This document shows, piece by piece, positions 63,710 to 64,000 of a stretch of DNA of 64,000 bases. The notes beneath the pieces are model-generated. The model had not been told where the DNA came from, did not search any database, and saw only the letters and a list, made by a program, of their open reading frames with translations. Each line of letters begins with the position of its first letter. Within the stretch, counting starts at the first letter, position 1. The DNA is from an uncultured Clostridia bacterium (GTDB taxonomy: Bacteria > Bacillota > Clostridia > Saccharofermentanales > Saccharofermentanaceae). Both the position numbers and the translations under genes were made by a program. Location of the stretch: assembly GCA_946407705.1 (NCBI GenBank), contig CAMJPC010000001.1:62001-126000 (forward strand), written 5' to 3'.

Positions 63710-64000
63710 TAGCTTTCTCCCCCATCTGCCGGCTGGGCATCAAAATGCTTCAGCGGCATTGTGATCTTGATATAAGTGCCTATCTTCTCCTCGCTCTCGA
63801 AAATGAAATCAACGTCATCACCTGCAATGAGCTTGGTTCTGAGGCATGCATTTAATATTCCGATGTGCTTGTTCTTCTTGAGATCGGCGAAGGTACATTC
63901 ACGCATTTTTCTCTGCATGCGTTCCGCACTGGCGGTGTCCATGCCTGCACCCGTATCCTCGACTTCAAGGATCAGTTTGTCGCCGGATGCTTGCGCGTTG
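63709..64000 (-). CDS. Sensor histidine kinase of the YesM family, C-terminal part
   Basis: The reverse frame is open from base 63999 to the stop at 63709, with no start needed inside the window. It encodes the end of the ATPase domain: LILEVEDTGAGM (the D-x-G-x-G box), then IGILNACLRTKLIAG and a C-terminal beta strand. The His-containing and membrane parts lie outside. It is the partner of the YesN-type regulator. Confidence 0.93.
   Translation of the reverse strand, partial: NAQASGDKLILEVEDTGAGMDTASAERMQRKMRECTFADLKKNKHIGILNACLRTKLIAGDDVDFIFESEEKIGTYIKITMPLKHFDAQPADGGES

Overview
The window reads as chromosomal DNA of a low-to-moderate GC Firmicute of class Clostridia, probably an anaerobic, plant-fibre-degrading gut, rumen or digester bacterium. 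The evidence is the order rnc-smc-ftsY, recA-recX-rimO-pgsA, Gram-positive promoters and AGGAGG-type ribosome binding sites, a 2-hydroxyacyl-CoA dehydratase-type enzyme set with its ATP-dependent activator, rubrerythrin, a membrane pyrophosphatase, and a hemicellulose locus with a YesMN/LplBC-type transport system. I cannot fix genus or family from sequence alone. No phage, insertion sequence, CRISPR array or rRNA is visible, and no stretch longer than 300 bases lacks a gene.

Layout. 1-12 kb (minus strand): the 5' part of a divergent membrane pyrophosphatase, ftsY, smc, rnc, acpP, pgsA, rimO, recX, recA (with LexA-type box and consensus promoter), and an unfamiliar Cys-rich ParB-like protein. 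12-19 kb: murJ, cinA C-domain, ftsK, nudF, rnhA, proC, then tRNA-Trp on the plus strand behind overlapping divergent promoters. 19-29 kb: an acidic membrane protein, an SDR oxidoreductase, citrate synthase, two small proteins, two tandem secreted SGNH hydrolases, a 7TM HD-GYP protein and birA. 29-41 kb: comEA, a small unknown, rsfS, a nadD-yqeK fusion, purD, a GNAT, homoserine dehydrogenase with an ACT-domain regulator, rdgB, an RsmF-type methyltransferase, an M3 oligopeptidase, argS and an MraY-like transferase. 41-52 kb: lpd, lplA and gcvH followed by three dehydratase/activator-type genes, then rubrerythrin, flavodoxin, an EamA exporter, NhaC and a VWA protein. 52-64 kb: arabinoside use: GH51, an AraC regulator, GH43, a type-B esterase, YesL, two ABC permeases, a solute-binding lipoprotein, a YesN response regulator and the end of a YesM kinase.

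The most notable signals are these. (1) A composite intergenic element of TTTGTCGGT units repeated every 10 bp beside a GAAC/GTTC palindrome occurs twice, upstream of recA and of comEA, the two DNA-recombination/uptake genes here; it looks like an operator for a common, unidentified regulator. (2) Several genes (comEA, the Cys-rich gene, the EamA gene, possibly recX) have a -10 hexamer 6-7 nt before the start codon and no Shine-Dalgarno sequence, so they may be leaderless. (3) A compact six-gene run couples dehydratase/DCCP-like Fe-S proteins to a lipoyl module (H protein, ligase, dihydrolipoyl dehydrogenase) without other glycine-cleavage genes nearby. (4) A Cys-rich ParB-like protein of unknown role lies between murJ and recA.

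Tandem genes often overlap by 1-4 bases (rnc/smc, smc/ftsY, gcvH/lplA, purD/nadD, nudF/ftsK), suggesting translational coupling in long minus-strand operons. All functional calls rest on motif recognition by reading; no database search was run.
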